Origin: Tachypleus tridentatus
Taxonomy: Eukaryota > Arthropoda > Merostomata > Xiphosura > Limulidae
Length of the DNA stretch: 64,000 nt
Direction of reading: 5' to 3'
Assembly: GCF_004210375.1 (NCBI RefSeq)
Contig: NC_134831.1
Coordinates: 1,922,001 to 1,986,000 of the forward strand
The stretch's first letter is position 1. Each line of letters opens with the position of its first letter. Positions 46,985 through 58,300 of the stretch are shown here, piece after piece. Below the pieces are notes generated by a model. The model made no database searches, had not been told where the DNA came from, and saw nothing but the letters and a program-made list of their open reading frames with translations. Both the position numbers and the translations under genes were made by a program.

Positions 46985-47540
46985 AATACCAATCATCCTG
47001 TAAAACGTGTATAACCTAACTTATTTGTTACAGTGCTACTGAGGCAATGCTATATTCTGAAACAATACGTAAACACTATAAGGTCTATATTAATCCAATG
47101 AGCAGCATCTGTGTATGCAAGCCACTTTTATAGCCTGCCCGAGCTGCGTACTTCCACAGAACAGCTTCCAACCTGGCCTGATTTTATGCCTGGACATTGT
47201 TCATAGGTCTCTTACAGAAACGAAAATTTTTGGACACAAATATAAGAAAAAAATGACAAAACTGAAATTTTCGATGAAACGGTACGTGATGGGCAAATTT
47301 GAATGTGATTTTCGTGATCAGCAGCCAGAAATCTATAAGGAACACCCAACAGTGTTCAAGAAGCAAAAACTTTGTTGTGCAGTGTAATTCAACCGACAGT
47401 GAAGCATGAACCGGTATAAACAAACCAGATTATTAATTCTGACATCATAGTTATGATAATTATTTGTATTTCATACAATTTATTTCAAGCAACATCGTGC
47501 TGTTTACTTAAAAAAAAACAACAGGAAAATAGTATTAGAT
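46985..47540. other. Unassigned stretch
   Basis: The open frame 47115-47387 (90 codons) has no resemblance I can name and no splice context. It may be the upstream noncoding part of the multicopy family copy. Confidence 0.4.
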
Positions 47541-47551
47541 AGTTCTGACAG

Positions 47552-47826
47552 CTTGGTTTGTTTTGAATTTCGCGCAAAGCTACTCAAGGGCTAGCTGGGC
47601 TAGTCGTCCCTAATTTAGCAGTGTAAGACTAAAGAGAAGGCAGATAGTCATCATTACTCACCTCCAACTCTTGGGATACTTTTTACCAACGAATAGTGGG
47701 ATTGACCGTCACGTTATAACGCTCCCACGGCTGAAAGGGCGAGTATGTTTGGTGCTACGGGTATTCGAACACAAGACCCTCAGATTACGAGTCGAACGCC
47801 TTAATCCACCTGGCCATGCCGGGCCG
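47552..47826 (-). repeat. SINE-A, full length, perfect target duplication
   Basis: This is a complete reverse copy. The flanks GTTCTGACAG at 47542-47551 and 47827-47836 are identical, which marks a fairly recent insertion. Confidence 0.96.
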
Positions 47827-48635
47827 GTTCTGACAGATATTGGCGAAACTGGAAGACCCTCTTCAATGTTTAGCTCTTGACAAATGTTTCACGATGATTA
47901 CAAATGTTGTTTTTCCTGTTTTGATATAGTATATGAAACCAGTGTAATAAATTTTCCCTGACAAATATTGGCATGGCAGTAATATGTTAAGAGTAATTTC
48001 AAATTAAATGTAATGAATGGTAGTTTTAAACAAATAATATTCTGTTTGGAGCACAGTTTCAAACTCATAAACATTTCACAAAAGGCTTGAGGGAGGGGGA
48101 AGCAGAGAAGACTGATTTTGTATTAGATCCCTAATTCAACTGAAAGTTCCATGCTGATTTACACACATGTATTAACATTTTCTGTCTAAGCATATTTCAC
48201 AGAAAGTGTCATTTGGGACTCCTTCCGAGGAAGAGGAGGGGGTGAATATTTTTGTCGGTTCCTCATATGATTTGCCTGTTCAGAATTCGTATTTTATTAA
48301 TACCACATTCATCATATACAAACATATTGATCAACTGCCAAAAACAATTAAATTTGGATTTTTAATTGATTATATACAAGAAGTTCAGATATTTTTCGCA
48401 ATCTTTAAAATACGAAAAACTCGCTGCTTACAAATATGCCATGAAAAACATTATATCTGAGTGTGATCCAAGTTTTGATCATCTTAATGAAAGTGAGGTA
48501 AAAAAAGCTTCACGTGTACAATGCAGATTTTTAAACATTTCAATTTTTTTTGTGGCTTGTCTTAGCAAGTTCTTGACTCGCAATTTGGGAGTCGTGGAAT
48601 AGGTCTCCATCTCCGAATATCTTTGACTTTTGAGC

Positions 48636-48735
48636 TTCGAGGGCGTTATAATGTGACAGTTAACTCTGTTTGTAAAAGAGTAGCCTAAGAGTTAACATTG
48701 AGAGGTGCTGACCAGCTGCTTTCCCTTTAGTCCAT
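48636..48735 (+). repeat. SINE-A internal fragment
   Basis: GAGGGCGTTATAATGTGACA, TAAAAGAGTAGCCTAAGAGT and TGCTTTCCCTTTAGTCC keep the order of the SINE-A body. Head and tail are missing. Confidence 0.85.
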
Positions 48736-48739
48736 GGAT

Positions 48740-49120
48740 GGCCATCTTATATATAATTATGGATCAGGCTATAGTCGTGTGGTTAAAACTATGTGATCGT
48801 GTAAAGAATGCTCATAATATTTGATGTATCTAAATTTTATTTCCTAAACATCTGTTTAAAGTAATATTATTTGATAGCATCTTCTCAGTATATTTTATTA
48901 TTAAAACTGTTTCCCGCATGTGTTGTTTTAAGTGTAAACGTTTTTGTACGTCAGAAGCCACATAGTACTCTCTCTTCACCTAAATTTTGAAATAAGTAAA
49001 ATTTAACTATGTAGTTTATACATCTAGAGTGAAACGAAACATCAACTGACGAAATACACCCATTCGCCTTTTGGTAATATTATTTAAAAGTAAAAAAGAA
49101 ACACGATAAATCAACAAAAC
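48740..49120. other. Unassigned AT-rich stretch
   Basis: This lies beyond the putative 3' end of the cysteine-rich gene. No feature is seen. Confidence 0.5.
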
Positions 49121-49124
49121 AAAA

Positions 49125-49130
49125 TTTAAT
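49125..49130 (-). terminator. Possible polyadenylation signal (ATTAAA)
   Basis: ATTAAA on the minus strand lies 81 bases beyond the stop codon of the cysteine-rich gene (TGA at 49213-49211). It is the common variant signal. The choice is inferred from distance only. Confidence 0.45.
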
Positions 49131-49210
49131 TATTCTACTGTACTTTTCAACAATATCGTTTTAAATTATTTTTCGCGACATTTGCTCGAAGACAAACTAA
49201 ATGTTGGTTT

Positions 49211-49442
49211 TCAACAATTTAATAATGAACAAGTTTCATGACTCGGGTTGTATTTGCAGTTGACGGCACAAAGATACTTTCTGGCACAGTTGCCTCCTCT
49301 TCTTCCGTATCTGTTAGCTCTTCTGTTAGTTTCTCCCCGCAAGGACTGCCAGCAATCGCTGATCGCTACCGCAGTTTGTCTGGACCTCAGATTCTGATCA
49401 CAGTTAAATACAGCGTTGTAGTTGCCCTGACAGTGAAAATAC
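49211..49442 (-). CDS. Last exon of the cysteine-rich gene (no internal ATG)
   Basis: Listed alone because it carries most of the evidence. It is 231 coding bases on one open frame with eight cysteines (HCQGNYNAVFNC, AISDCWQ, GGNCARKYLCAVNC, ETCSLLNC), richer in G+C than the flanks. A random AT-rich frame would not be expected to keep this composition. The exon begins one base after AG at 49443-49444 and completes the glutamate codon split by the intron. Confidence 0.7.
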
Positions 49443-52400
49443 CTTAGACAAAAAAAAAATAAAAAATAAAATTACACAAGTTGAGAGAGATTATAGTGTG
49501 TACTTTAGTATGTTATATTAAAACGATTTCGAAACCTCGTCACGTCATTGCAGTGGATATTGCGACATGCAGTTATGCTCTTGGTAACAATCGTGAACCT
49601 TGACAATACCTACACAATTTAGTTTTTGTTGCGACAGGTCTCGACGCAAGTTTGTCATGTTCAAGGCACAGCTTTCCTTTCCTAAGCTTTCCATAATCTA
49701 TCAAGTATTCGAGGGTGAGGATTTTATAGCTCCCGTTTCAACTGTCCAGTTGCCCTGAAATCAGAAGATACTGCATCTGGTGACTTGAAAAACATGCCTG
49801 TCTGTAGAGTAGCATTAATACATACTTAATTTTCTATGTATCTGAGGTATACGACGCTTGTATATGAGGCACGACTGGAAGTCTTAACTTGGGAAACTCG
49901 TACCTGCTGGTCTCGTTTTTAGACAAAGATCCTTCTTGATTATATTGCTTACTTTTGTCTGTGGCATGGTTTTGGCTTTTTTGTTGACTTTTGTGTTGGT
50001 ATATTCTCTCATGTTAGAAGACAAGGGTCTTTGCATATGACAGCTAGTGTACGACTTCTTGCAAGTCTTGTTCTGTATGGTCTTGATACTTCAAATTGAT
50101 CTATATTTCTTTGTTTCTCAATATCATTAAGTATAAAGGATATTCCTGTCTTGAAAATTCTAAATCGTCAATGGAGTGCATCTATATTATCTGAGTGTAT
50201 AAAGATTTTGCGCTGGAAAAAGCTGTCACAACCCTTTCAAAAAGTGATTAGTTTTCAGTATCATTATACTACCTTCTAAACATCAAACAATGTCAATATG
50301 AAGGTCTGATATATGTATTAAGCTGCGACTTTTATATTGGTTGTAGTTATCACACGATTGATTGATTATTATTTTCAAAATCATTTTAATACAATGTATT
50401 AGGTCTTCCATACAAGCGGTTCTTTTATGTATAAAACACACAGTTTCACCCATTATTCTTGGGGTTTAGTACAATATTATTTCCTAAAAATGGGTTTGTT
50501 TGATCTTTTACTTGATGACATCTGACACAAAATGATGACCTCTGTATGTGAATCCATACATCAACTTTTTTTCACAACGCCATTAAGGTTATTTCCATAA
50601 TAATTATACTCATAATTTAAATTGTAATATCCAACATCCATTACTTTTCATTTATTGTAATTAATGTTAAGTAATTGGAGCTGGGAGTTGAAATGACGAT
50701 GTCATTTTTAAGTCAATGAATGACAGTTAAATTGTATATTTATATTATGAAAATAACATGGCCAATAATACTCACCTAATTCGTAATAATATAATATAAT
50801 GTTTATTAGAAGGACAGTGGAGGTAATTCGTTTGTTAGTTCCAATAATTTCCTATGTGATTATTTTGTTTTCCGATTTAAATTTGTTTTTTTTTGTGCCT
50901 TTAATCAAGAGAACCATTTCTACTTTATGAATATTTTCCTGCGTCGTGGGAATTTATGGGAATTCTTCAGTGTCATGATAGAGAAGTTTGATAGAGAGGT
51001 TTTCTTTATGGATACTTTCCTGTGTCATGGTAGTTTTCTTTATGGATACTTTCCTGTGTCATGGTAGTTTTCTTTATGGATACTTTCCTGTGTCATGGTA
51101 GTTTTCTTTATGGATACTTTCCTGTGTCATGGTAGTTTTCTTTATGGATACTTTCCTGTGTCATGGTAGTTTTCTTTATGGATATTTTCCTGTTTTGTTG
51201 AATCTGTTTTAAGTCTAAAGTTTTTGTTATGTTGGAATATGGTGTTGGTTTGTTGTTGTTTTTATGTGAATTACCTATCTTTTCGATCGTGCGTAAATTT
51301 TTTTTATCTTGTACAAGAACCGTGATGCTATCACTAGCGATGTTTGAGTTGACCGCTATCACTTATCAGTTGTTTAGTATGTTATGGTTAATAATATTTT
51401 TCATGGAGAAACACATTAAAACATTTATTGGTCAAACTCGGGCTACTGTGAAGAGTTGCTAATCAAAATGCCGTAATTAATTTATTTCTTAATATGAATG
51501 CCACAGATATTTTAATATTTCGTTTCTGACTTCCAATATGGCTGCACCAATAAAAGTCAGAGATTATCCACGATCATGAAACTCGTATTAGTTTTACTCT
51601 TTAATTTAGAGAACTTAATATATACAGGGGTCGCCCTAAAACATGTATACACACGTTGAATGATTATAACTCACTCAAACTTTCTTTTTTTTACACATGC
51701 AACTGATTTAAAGTAATGACAAAAGCAAGACTAAGTTTTAAGAAAAGGAAATTTACCTTAAAGTGTTACTGGAAGTGTGAGAACGTAGCTAAAGTGTAAA
51801 GACGGTGTAGAAGGGAGTTTCAAACAGATCCACCAACGCGACTCACCATTACTCGCATCAGAGATAAGTTTGAAACAAATGGAACTGTTCAAGACGTCCA
51901 TAAAGGGCGTTCTGGAAGACCGCGGTCGTACACCAGTCCCACACGAGAAGCAAAGCTGTTGGAAAGTCTCCACCGATCTCCAAGAAAATCTGTTTGGCCA
52001 ACAGCCTATGAGACAGGAATCCCAAAATCGAGCATTGAAGCGCGTTCATTGGAAAAGTTTTATTCCGGCATTAGTCCACGCCCTCAATGAAGATGATCCT
52101 GACCAGATAGTTGAATTTTGTGAGTGGTACCTGGCAAAAGCTGCAGTGGATGTACAGTTTCAAAACAAAATTTCCTACATGTTCACCAGACCTTACACCT
52201 CTGGACTATTTTATTTATGGGGATACGCCAAAGATAAAGTTTATAGCACAAAACCTGCAATAGTCAATGAGCTGAGAGCAGCAATTGAAAGAGAATGCAC
52301 CCAAATACAAAAATGAAATGATTCGTGAAGTTTGTAATTCCACCCGTCCGCATTATCAGCAGTGCCTGGATCAGAACGGTCATCAGTTCGAACACCTGCG

Positions 52401-52858
52401 ATAACTCAAAAGATTCTACATTTGTCTTATTAAAATTCGATTATAAAACCTAGATATATGTTAATAATTATTGTATTTATAATCATTCAAAGTGTATATA
52501 CATTTTTTGGGCCACCCTGTATATATATATATATATGATTCTCTAACATATAGAAAATATGAGGCATAGTTACTAAATACATACTGGAAATCTGAAAATT
52601 AATCAGTAATTTCGACTCATCAACTAAGAGGTTCACTTACTCGTCACAGTTGATACATTTTCTAGTAGTCATTTTGTATAAACTTTTAAACATCTCTTTC
52701 GTAGCGCAGCGAACGTCTTTGTCAAACAAGGTTGAGAAACCCATACTTCTGAAAATACAGCTGTTAAAGGCCATCCATCTTATTTGACAGTCACCGAGAT
52801 CTGTGATTATATACAATACTGACAGCGGAAACAGGAAAGGCATGGCGACGCATTTCAT
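49211..52858 (-). CDS. Secreted cysteine-rich protein, two coding exons, family unknown
   Basis: Coding exons 52858-52638 and 49442-49211 join in frame to a 149-residue protein. Exon 2 opens after an acceptor TACATTTCAG (52872-52881) and ends at GACGA|GTAAGTG, an almost consensus donor. The last exon follows TTTTTTTGTCTAAG and has no ATG, so it is only visible by splicing. Residues 1-23 are a signal peptide (MKCVAMPFLFPLSVLYII), followed by DLGDC. The mature part holds 13 cysteines (near 24, 33, 50, 68, 71, 77, 87, 103, 125, 131, 135, 144, 149) and a basic stretch ANRYGRRGGNC (~115-125). The rich cysteine content, the signal peptide and the intact frame suggest an extracellular disulfide-bonded protein, perhaps immune or hormone-like; I cannot name a family. 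The start is the first ATG after the splice acceptor. Confidence 0.72.
49450..50990. other. Intron 2 of the cysteine-rich gene, unassigned part
   Basis: No repeat family or extra exon is recognised between the last exon and the 34-bp array. Confidence 0.45.
51000..51197. repeat. 34-bp minisatellite, 5.8 copies
   Basis: TTTTCTTTATGGATACTTTC plus CTGTGTCATGGTAG repeats at an exact 34-base period from 51000. Five units are identical, and the last is truncated and diverged (GGATATTTTCCTG). It lies in intron 2 of the cysteine-rich gene. Confidence 0.97.
51625..52519 (+). mobile_element. Mariner-like element, internally deleted
   Basis: Inverted repeats CAGGGGTCGCCCTAAAACAT (51625) and, on the other strand, CAGGGTGGCCCAAAAAATGT (ending at 52519) are each flanked by TA. 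The coding part has the N-terminal DNA-binding region (KCYWKCENVA, DPPTRVTITRIRDKFETNGT, GRSGRPRS, RKSV..TAYETGIPKSS), then DPDQIVEFCEWYLAKAAVD, then jumps to SPDLTPLDYF and WGYAKDKVY, then NELRAAIERE and CLDQNGHQFEHLR. The catalytic core between these is deleted, so this copy has no transposase of its own. It sits in intron 2 of the cysteine-rich gene, on the opposite strand. Confidence 0.9.
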
Positions 52859-52870
52859 AGTGACAGGTTT

Positions 52871-53602
52871 CTGAAATGTACAAAATAGTTAAATAATTTT
52901 ATTTTGTAATATTAGATATTGTTATCAAAATATTCTCAAATCCAATGCTACGAAGTGGGCTATCTGAGTGGCGCCCAATGTGTGTAGAGAACCACAATTT
53001 TTACTGTCATTTTTACTATCGTAAGCCCAAACACCTACCGCTGAACCACAAGGGTGGAGGGTGGATATTTGAGATTATTATTATAGATAATTATTAATCA
53101 GGGATTTTGAAACAAACATTTGTAAGAATCATTCCTAAATTATAAATAGTCATATGTACTAATTACTCTCGTTATTTTACTCTACCACTGCACGTTTTTA
53201 TTTATTTTCTATTTACTTTTTCGACGGTTTCCAACACTCAATGAATAATAAAAAAGTTGAAACACAGAACCCATGAGATTCCAAAACCAGAAATACGTCA
53301 TATACAATTCATTTTTAAAAGCCAGTCTTAGTTTCAGACCTAATCGAATAGTTTCTACTTTAATGCCTATTAACAACCACCGTGACTCAGCTATAAGTCT
53401 GAGGACTTGTAATGCTAGTAACTTGATTTTGATACTCGCGATTGGCAGACCAATAATAACACATTTGTAGTTTACGCTTCACAACAAAGAAACAATGCCA
53501 ATTAAACTATATTTAATATTGTGCATCTTTATGCACTTATTTCTTAAGATTAACATGACTTAGTTTCCACAGAATTACGAATAATTAAAAATAATAATTT
53601 AC
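52871..53602. other. Intron 1 of the cysteine-rich gene
   Basis: The intron is bounded by the donor AAG|GTAAATT at 53602 and the acceptor TTTCAG at 52872. Its only recognisable content is the possible SINE-B relic at 52947-53060. Confidence 0.55.
52947..53060 (-). repeat. Probable SINE-B relic
   Basis: GAAGTGGGCTATCTGAGTGG, CGCCCAATGTGTG and a head-side ACACCTACCGCTGAACCACA resemble the SINE-B order in reverse. It is heavily diverged. Confidence 0.5.
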
Positions 53603-53664
53603 CTTTTCAATAAAATCAGCAGCGTAAAAAGAATAATGATTATTTTCGCAAGATATCCATGAAA
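53603..53664 (-). other. Putative 5'UTR exon of the cysteine-rich gene
   Basis: The exon runs from ~30 bases below the TATA box to the donor GAAAAG|GTAAATT. It contains a six-codon upstream frame starting ATGGATATCTTGCG and ending TAA, so it does not encode the protein itself. Its 5' border is inferred from the usual TATA-to-start distance. Confidence 0.5.
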
Positions 53665-53690
53665 TGTCAAGATCTCCTTTCAAACGCTCG

Positions 53691-53697
53691 TTATATA
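53691..53697 (-). promoter_or_regulatory. TATA box of the cysteine-rich gene
   Basis: TATATAA on the minus strand, in the context GTCGGTATATAACGAGCG, lies ~90 bases before a good splice donor and within a locally GC-richer segment. This is a textbook spacing for a short first exon. Confirmation would need transcript ends. Confidence 0.55.
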
Positions 53698-53704
53698 CCG
53701 ACAC

Positions 53705-54415
53705 CGCCCTCTAGTAACAAAGTTTTAAATCGTTCTCATAATAACTTGACCTCTGAAACGTTTACAGTTTACAAGAGTTCTTAACTTTAAAAAAAACTTG
53801 TACAGATATTTTATAAGCGTATATACTTTCATTGAAAATTGTAGACCGAACAGTTTACACTTTCAAATAAATCATTTTATGGTACTTACAATATCGTAAA
53901 GTATAATTTGTAAAGTCGAAATTAATTACCACGATTTTCGTGAAAATATACAAAATAGATTTGCCCATATAAGCAAATCATGCAACTGATGACACTGCTT
54001 TTAAAATTAAATTTTCGATAACAGCGTTCAACTACAGGTTACCACTACTTGTTAGTTCCATAAGTGGTGGAACTAGGGTGACGCTGACGAAGAGTGCCCC
54101 CCATTAAATCTGGCTCCTGTAATGAAGTTTATCTTTGACTGGATAATAAAGATTGGTGTACAATTATCAGATAATGCGTTGTTTATGCTTTGAAGTCAAT
54201 GATCACAGTTAAGATAGAAAATATGGTTTTCCTAGTAATCAGGTCACATCCCAACCCCTCCCTCCTAGAAAAAAATATTTTTCAGTCTTTTATGGCCATT
54301 TGTTATATTTATAAATTTCCTTTCTCTGTGTAACGAATAACTGAAAGAAGATTGAATTTACCTGTTCCATAACTAATATAGAATATATATTTATTTGTGT
54401 ACATGGTACCTCCCC
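53705..54415. other. Upstream flank of the cysteine-rich gene
   Basis: No repeat or second gene is recognised. Regulatory sites cannot be named from this sequence alone. Confidence 0.4.
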
Positions 54416-54417
54416 CC

Positions 54418-54616
54418 AAGGCTCGGCATGGCCAGGTGGGTTAAGGGGTGCAACTCGTAATCCGAGAGTCGCGAGTTCGCATCCCCGTCGCGCCAAAGAT
54501 GCTCGCCCTTTTAGCCGTGGGGGCGTTTTTATGTGAGGGTCAATCCCACTATTCATTGGTAAAAGAGCAGCCCAAGAGTTGGCGGTGGGTGGTGATAACT
54601 AGCTGCCTTCCCTCCA
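54418..54616 (+). repeat. SINE-A, 3'-truncated
   Basis: Head GGCTCGGCATGGCCAGGTGG and body run to CTAGCTGCCTTCCCTCC, where the match ends abruptly. The junction is with a decayed mariner. Confidence 0.92.
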
Positions 54617-54619
54617 CAT

Positions 54620-55378
54620 GTGTTGGTATGGTGACCCAAGACCAGTTACTTGTACTGACCAATTCAACTACATTTTGTGTTTTCCTTTTGGAAATCATAC
54701 ATTAAAATGCCACAGCGCGATGTTGAAGAAAGAATTTGCATAGTGGAATATTATTTTATGAATAAAGCATTTAAAAGAACAATCAACAAAGTGTAAATTG
54801 AACACTTGAGTAGGAACGTCTTGAAGTACGTATTGAGGATAATGGAAACCATTCTGAACATATCATACAGAGGAATTTTTTGTAAAACACTGTTACGTAC
54901 GTACGTTAGATATAAGCGTCGGAACTGGGAGTGTTGTAACACCCTCACTTTTACATATTTGTGTGTGTTTGTTTCTAGCAAAGCCACATTGAGCTATCTA
55001 CTGAGTCCACAGAGAGGAATCGAGCTCCTGATTTTAGCGTTTTAAATCCTTAGAATTACCGCTGTACCAGAAGGGGCCTTACATATTTGACTTATGTTGC
55101 AACTGTAAATTATACTGTTATATTAATTTTTCTGGGGACACGTCCCCCATAGATTGAGATATCTTTGGCAGCACGAGAGCTGCTTTTAATTTGTCACTGT
55201 AGAATATGTAAGTCCAGCCAAGCACCCCTACCTTGCATATTCCTACCTACTGTAAGGTGTAAATAACATACTTGAAGGGATTTTGTTATTTTATGGAAAA
55301 ACTGAAAGAGTAAGAAACAATTTTTTATGAATGTATGTTATTCATATTTCGGTATACACTTTTGGGGCACCCTGTACA
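54620..55378 (+). mobile_element. Decayed mariner-like element with right TIR
   Basis: A frame at 54703-54780 reads MPQRDVEERICIVEYYFMNK, which resembles a transposase N-terminus. Further on (54900-54945) RYKRRNWECCNT resembles a mariner C-terminus. The right end at 55350-55376 (TATACACTTTTGGGGCACCC then TGTA) matches the TIR of the mariner at 52519. A SINE-C sits inside it. The catalytic core and the left TIR are not visible. Confidence 0.6.
54957..55077 (-). repeat. SINE-C inside the mariner relic
   Basis: TTGTGTGTGTTTGTTTCTAG, CAAAGCCACATTGAGCTATC, TGAGTCCACAGAGAGGAATC and the head-side ACCGCTGTACCAGAAGGGGC follow the SINE-C order. TACATATTT before and TACATATTTGACT after are consistent with a target duplication. 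Confidence 0.92.
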
Positions 55379-55384
55379 TTCATT

Positions 55385-58300
55385 TGGTATTTTTCAAAAT
55401 GTCTATGCAGTTTCTGTATGTAGTTATTTACATCCGTGTTCTATGTCCCACGATCGTATGCGTGCGCAAATTCTTAACATAACAATGGCTACCCCAACTG
55501 TAACATTTGTTCGTATGTCATTAGACGCAAATGCGAGTTTCAGATTAGACTTCTTGGAAGGCAGTCGATTCAAACACGTAACATAGAAACTTAAACTTGT
55601 AGTAATGTACAATGTAAATGAACATCTGGTTAAACTGTTTATTACTTGTGGTATATCTGGCTCTTTCTTCGTCTCGCTAGTGTCCTTAAGCCTTATATTT
55701 TCTTAATTGTGTCTCCTGTTTTACTATGGCTGGTTTCCTTGATGTGAGAAATACTTCTAGCTTAGCGTAGCACATTGGATTATAAACTACTCAAAACTAC
55801 AATTCCTAAATTATATTTGAGATATATATATATATATATATATATATGACTTCCTTAATATCCAATCGGTTAAAATCAAAGGACTGTTTTTGCTGAAGTG
55901 TCTCAAGGACCTGTCAGAAGTCCCATCCTTTACACATACTTTATGTAGATGACTTAGGTTTACCATCTGAAGTTCAGTCACACACATCCGGCTCAGTTTA
56001 AAGATGACATTGCAGAATTCAGTTCTCAAGAAGCCTACTTCAGGTAAAGCAATTTTGAACATCACATCCAACAGCTATATTAAAGCTCCTTCCTTCCAAA
56101 CACCTAAACACCTACATGAACAGCTAAACTAAATACATACTTTGTTAACATATTATAATCCCTTAGAATACTACTTGTCAAAATAAAAATATCAAGCTAC
56201 AGAATTAGTGGATACTCCAGCTTAGAATGTGGATGTTAAGTACGTTTGAACATTTAGCAGCAAAAACTCAGAATTACAACAAAATTATATATATATCGAA
56301 GTTAAAGAGCTCCACAAATATATAAAAAATCAGTACTTTAGAGATATATTTCACAAACTACCCACAAATTATTTCAAGAAAACAAATGACAGAAACTTAA
56401 TAATTTATTCTTTCACACTTTTCTTCCTGGTTGTCAGAGTTTTCTTTCACCGCATGACTTCTGTGGAAAAACAAGAGGGAACCTTCAATAGCCGTACCAC
56501 TTGAAATTCTTTTATGCAGGATTAAAGTAAATTAAGGTAAGAGACCTTTTTGTTTTCCCTTTCTATTAGCTTTTTTGTGCTTTAGCAACACCTGGCGTGG
56601 GGCCCGCACATACTCGATTCGATTTTATTACACATCAGAATCTTTATCAGCCTATCCTCAAACTGAAATCATTTTTAATCTATGAGACCATGGGCATGGT
56701 CGAATATACCAATCGAAAGGATTTCGACTTCCCCAGTCCAAAACTGTAATTAGACCTTAAATCGTGACGAGATGACGGAAGTATGAGCTAAAAGTTTGTA
56801 CTTGAAACAACAAAAAAACTCAGAGCTATTCTGTGAGCCGCTAAAAACCAACAACAATAGTAGACGAAAAAAGAGGGTAGGAAGAGAGCTATAACCCCGA
56901 GTGAAAGAGAGTTTGAGTCAGAGAAAGGTTAGAAAACATAAAGTTAACCGTCGTAAGAGTGAATAGCCAACGGTTGATAGATTAAAGTGAGATTAACAAT
57001 TTTCTTTCTTTTTTAGGAGAATAACTTGTCTTATTAAAGAATGTTTAAAGGTAATTGAATTTTCCTATGTGAACTTTGACCAAAAGCAAACTATTATTTA
57101 AGAGTAAGCCTATATGCAAGAAGCTGACCTTTACTGGGAATAGGCCTAAATACGAAAAAACAAATGAGTATCGAAAGTTTATGAAATAACTGTGGTAACT
57201 ACGAGGCAGCGTAAGTGAATTATACACTGATGGCGTTTAAGATGAAAATAGAGAAAAATATTTTAGCTTATCAACTGAATTGTAAAGTAATTAAATTGGC
57301 CTACATAGAATAAAAAGAGAACTACAATATTTAAGATACAACTTGTTTTGAATATATTATTATAAAACGAGTGGAGTGCGTGGTGATCAGTTATTGTTGA
57401 ATTTATCGCTAACAAGTCACAGACACTTACTGTAAAAGAATCCTTAACCAAACACATACATAGCCTATCTGAGTATCTGTGCATGGCAATCATTAATTGT
57501 GAATTGATAGGTTGCAACAGCGGTCCTCGACGTTTTTATTTGTCATGGAGTTTTTCACGCACCAAAGACAATTTCGTGAAGATTCTTACTGACAAGATGA
57601 GAGCTTACAGAGTAAAAACGAAACGGCACAGACATTAAGTAAATATGTAAATTAATGAAAATCTTAAATAAGATAGTTTCATTTAACTAAAACTTGAGCA
57701 CGCATGGTACATTCACAATTCTCTGTGTTTTAGTGAGATTTTTTATTCTGATACTTTCAGAGACTTTGGCTACATAACAGCTCCAACTTAATATGCATAC
57801 CATAATGTGCTTGCTTTCTGTGCATTGATTATTAGAAAACAGATAAGCCTTCTTGGTTTTCATATATTTCAAGAAAGGTTCTGTGGTTTTTATACTAAGG
57901 TTTCCGACATAAGTATACAGATTGTCGACAGTTTTATGTTTTAAATATAGAAACACTATAATTTACTGTCAGGTTTCCGTTTGTGTGCAATCATCTGTTA
58001 CGTTAGAAAATATTCTTGACCTGTGTGCCTTATGTTTTTGCTAAAGGTGGAAAGAACCTCATCTTAAGGTCAGTAACGTTCGTGCACACACAATGTTTTT
58101 GGCACAGTTGACTGAATCTTTTCCATCTACTGGAAAAGAGCCATCAAGAGACACAGGTATCGTTGTTTTCGATTTTTAGATATGTGGTTAAAAAAATATA
58201 TATTCTCGTCTTTTGTTGCGAAATCGAATGCAAGCACAGATTTTATACAACTCAACAATATCAGTGCAATTTGCTTTAACTTTATTGTTGAATAAAATAC

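Noticed and set aside
47115-47387. 90-codon gene
   Set aside because: No family resemblance and located beside pseudogene debris.
57517-57600. Left end of a hAT transposon
   Set aside because: Only a short resemblance to hAT termini; no partner end, no 8-bp duplication and no transposase found.
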